7,168 nucleotides of DNA from the NCBI GenBank assembly GCA_034432155.1, contig DAOUCP010000078.1, positions 1 to 7,168 on the forward strand, read 5' to 3'. Made by a program: the position numbers and the translations under genes. A model generated the notes under the pieces. That model was not told the origin of the DNA. It did no database searches and worked only from the letters and a program-made list of their open reading frames with translations. Positions 6,623 to 7,168 of the stretch are shown here, in pieces. The first letter of the stretch is position 1. Each line of letters opens with the position of its first letter. This stretch comes from DAOUCP01 sp034432155 (GTDB taxonomy: Bacteria; Chloroflexota; Anaerolineae; Epilineales; Epilineaceae).

Positions 6623-6642
6623 TTTGAGGGACACCCATCCAC

Positions 6643-7168
6643 ATGATCGATTTGGCGCTCGCACTGCCCGTCCCGATTCAGTGGGCAGTGAGCTTTCTGG
6701 TGGCGTTGTTTCCCCTGGTGATGGCCCATGAGCTGGGCCATTTCGTGCTGGCCAAGCTCAATCGGGTGCGCGTCGATGAGTTTGGCATCGGTTTCCCGCC
6801 CCGCGCCTGGCGCATCGCGCGCGTGGGCGAAACCGAGTACACCCTGAACTGGCTCCCCATCGGTGGTTTCGTGCGCCTGGCTGGTGAGGACGATCCCACG
6901 GTGCCGGGCAGTTTCGCCGGCCGCAGCAAGAAGGCCCGAGCTGCAGTGCTTCTGGCCGGTCCGGCCGCCAACCTGGTGCTGGCGATGGTCATTCTGGTCG
7001 CCATCGCCGCCTTGCGCCCCGTGGCCCAACCGCTGGCCGCGGTGGCCGGAGCCTCGCTGGTGGATGTCGAACCGGACTCACCGGCCGACCGAGCAGGCCT
7101 GGCGACGTGGGACATCGTGGTCGCCGTGGACGACCCGCCGCTGGACCGGGTGCCACTGGCGACGAAGC
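6643..7168 (+). CDS. rseP: Site-2 protease, M50 family (RseP/YaeL type), C-terminus cut off
   Basis: This is an intramembrane zinc metalloprotease of the RseP type, which cuts membrane-spanning substrates such as anti-sigma factors and leftover signal peptides. The 175 visible residues start with a membrane segment (about 13-28) leading into the zinc motif HELGH (29-33, catalytic Glu30). Then come the family sequences FGIGFPPR (47-54), NWLPIGGFVRLAGED (69-83), a second membrane segment with LLAGPAANLVLAMVILVAI (103-121), and the beginning of a PDZ domain VEPDSPADRAGL (142-153). The second half, with the third zinc ligand (N-x-x-P-x-x-x-L-D-G region), lies beyond the window. The ATG at 6643 gives the normal short N-terminus; a GAGGG lies 12 bases upstream, a little far. 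The gene is divergent from prfA. In Chloroflexota the substrates are not evident from this sequence. Family assignment is firm; the target pathway is not. Confidence 0.94.
   Translation, partial: MIDLALALPVPIQWAVSFLVALFPLVMAHELGHFVLAKLNRVRVDEFGIGFPPRAWRIARVGETEYTLNWLPIGGFVRLAGEDDPTVPGSFAGRSKKARAAVLLAGPAANLVLAMVILVAIAALRPVAQPLAAVAGASLVDVEPDSPADRAGLATWDIVVAVDDPPLDRVPLATK

Noticed and set aside
6448..6642. tRNA or small RNA gene in the divergent gap
   Set aside because: I see no tRNA-like arms or TTCGA-type T-loop with matching acceptor stem; the structure present is explained as promoter and leader elements.
6448..7029. Upstream extension of the prfA frame to ATG 7029
   Set aside because: It runs antisense over the protease gene and adds about 194 residues not found in RF1, and it would place the start upstream of the clear extended -10 promoter.
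1..7168. Mobile element, CRISPR array or phage/defence system
   Set aside because: No transposase, integrase, spaced direct repeats or nuclease-type genes are seen; all coding space is taken by recognisable chromosomal genes.

Overview
The window is GC-rich and densely coding. It looks like a stretch of bacterial chromosome, most likely from the Chloroflexota. The strongest pointer is the end of the large propeller protein: a Thr/Ala/Pro-rich stalk followed by a short C-terminal tail with a YLP core, resembling tails I know from many exported Chloroflexota proteins. Frequent GTG starts, overlapping genes and high GC fit but are not specific. The phylum call is an inference.

Layout. From position 6447 down to 1, five genes read leftward on the minus strand as one tightly packed set: prfA (release factor RF1, 5368-6447), prmC (release factor glutamine methyltransferase, 4484-5371), a GT4 glycosyltransferase (3354-4496), a membrane-anchored or secreted LVIVD-type beta-propeller protein (952-3246), and a PfkB-family sugar kinase of the RfaE1/HldE heptose-kinase type, cut off by the window edge (1-955). 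prfA/prmC and propeller/kinase each share an ATGA stop-start overlap, and prmC/glycosyltransferase overlap by 13 bases. The only real gap in the set, 107 bases ahead of the propeller gene, ends in a very strong Shine-Dalgarno. From 6643 rightward a site-2 protease (M50, RseP type) begins on the plus strand and runs out of the window. The 195-base divergent gap (6448-6642) holds an extended -10 promoter for prfA, a weaker candidate promoter for the protease, and an inverted repeat at the expected start of the protease transcript.

How the genes fit together. RF1 ends translation at UAA and UAG, and PrmC methylates the GGQ glutamine of RF1 and RF2, so the first two genes are a classic functional pair. 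The next three suggest envelope or glycan work: a glycosyltransferase, an exported propeller protein and a heptose-phosphate-type kinase. Whether they form a functional unit with each other, or simply share the transcript, cannot be told from the sequence. The divergent protease would act in the membrane, possibly in envelope stress signalling.

I see no mobile element, CRISPR array, rRNA or tRNA. Most of the window is ordinary housekeeping sequence. The points worth a second look are the fourteen-repeat propeller protein with its stalk and tail, the kinase lacking the usual N-x-x-E motif, the NLPY variant in PrmC, and the divergent regulatory region.
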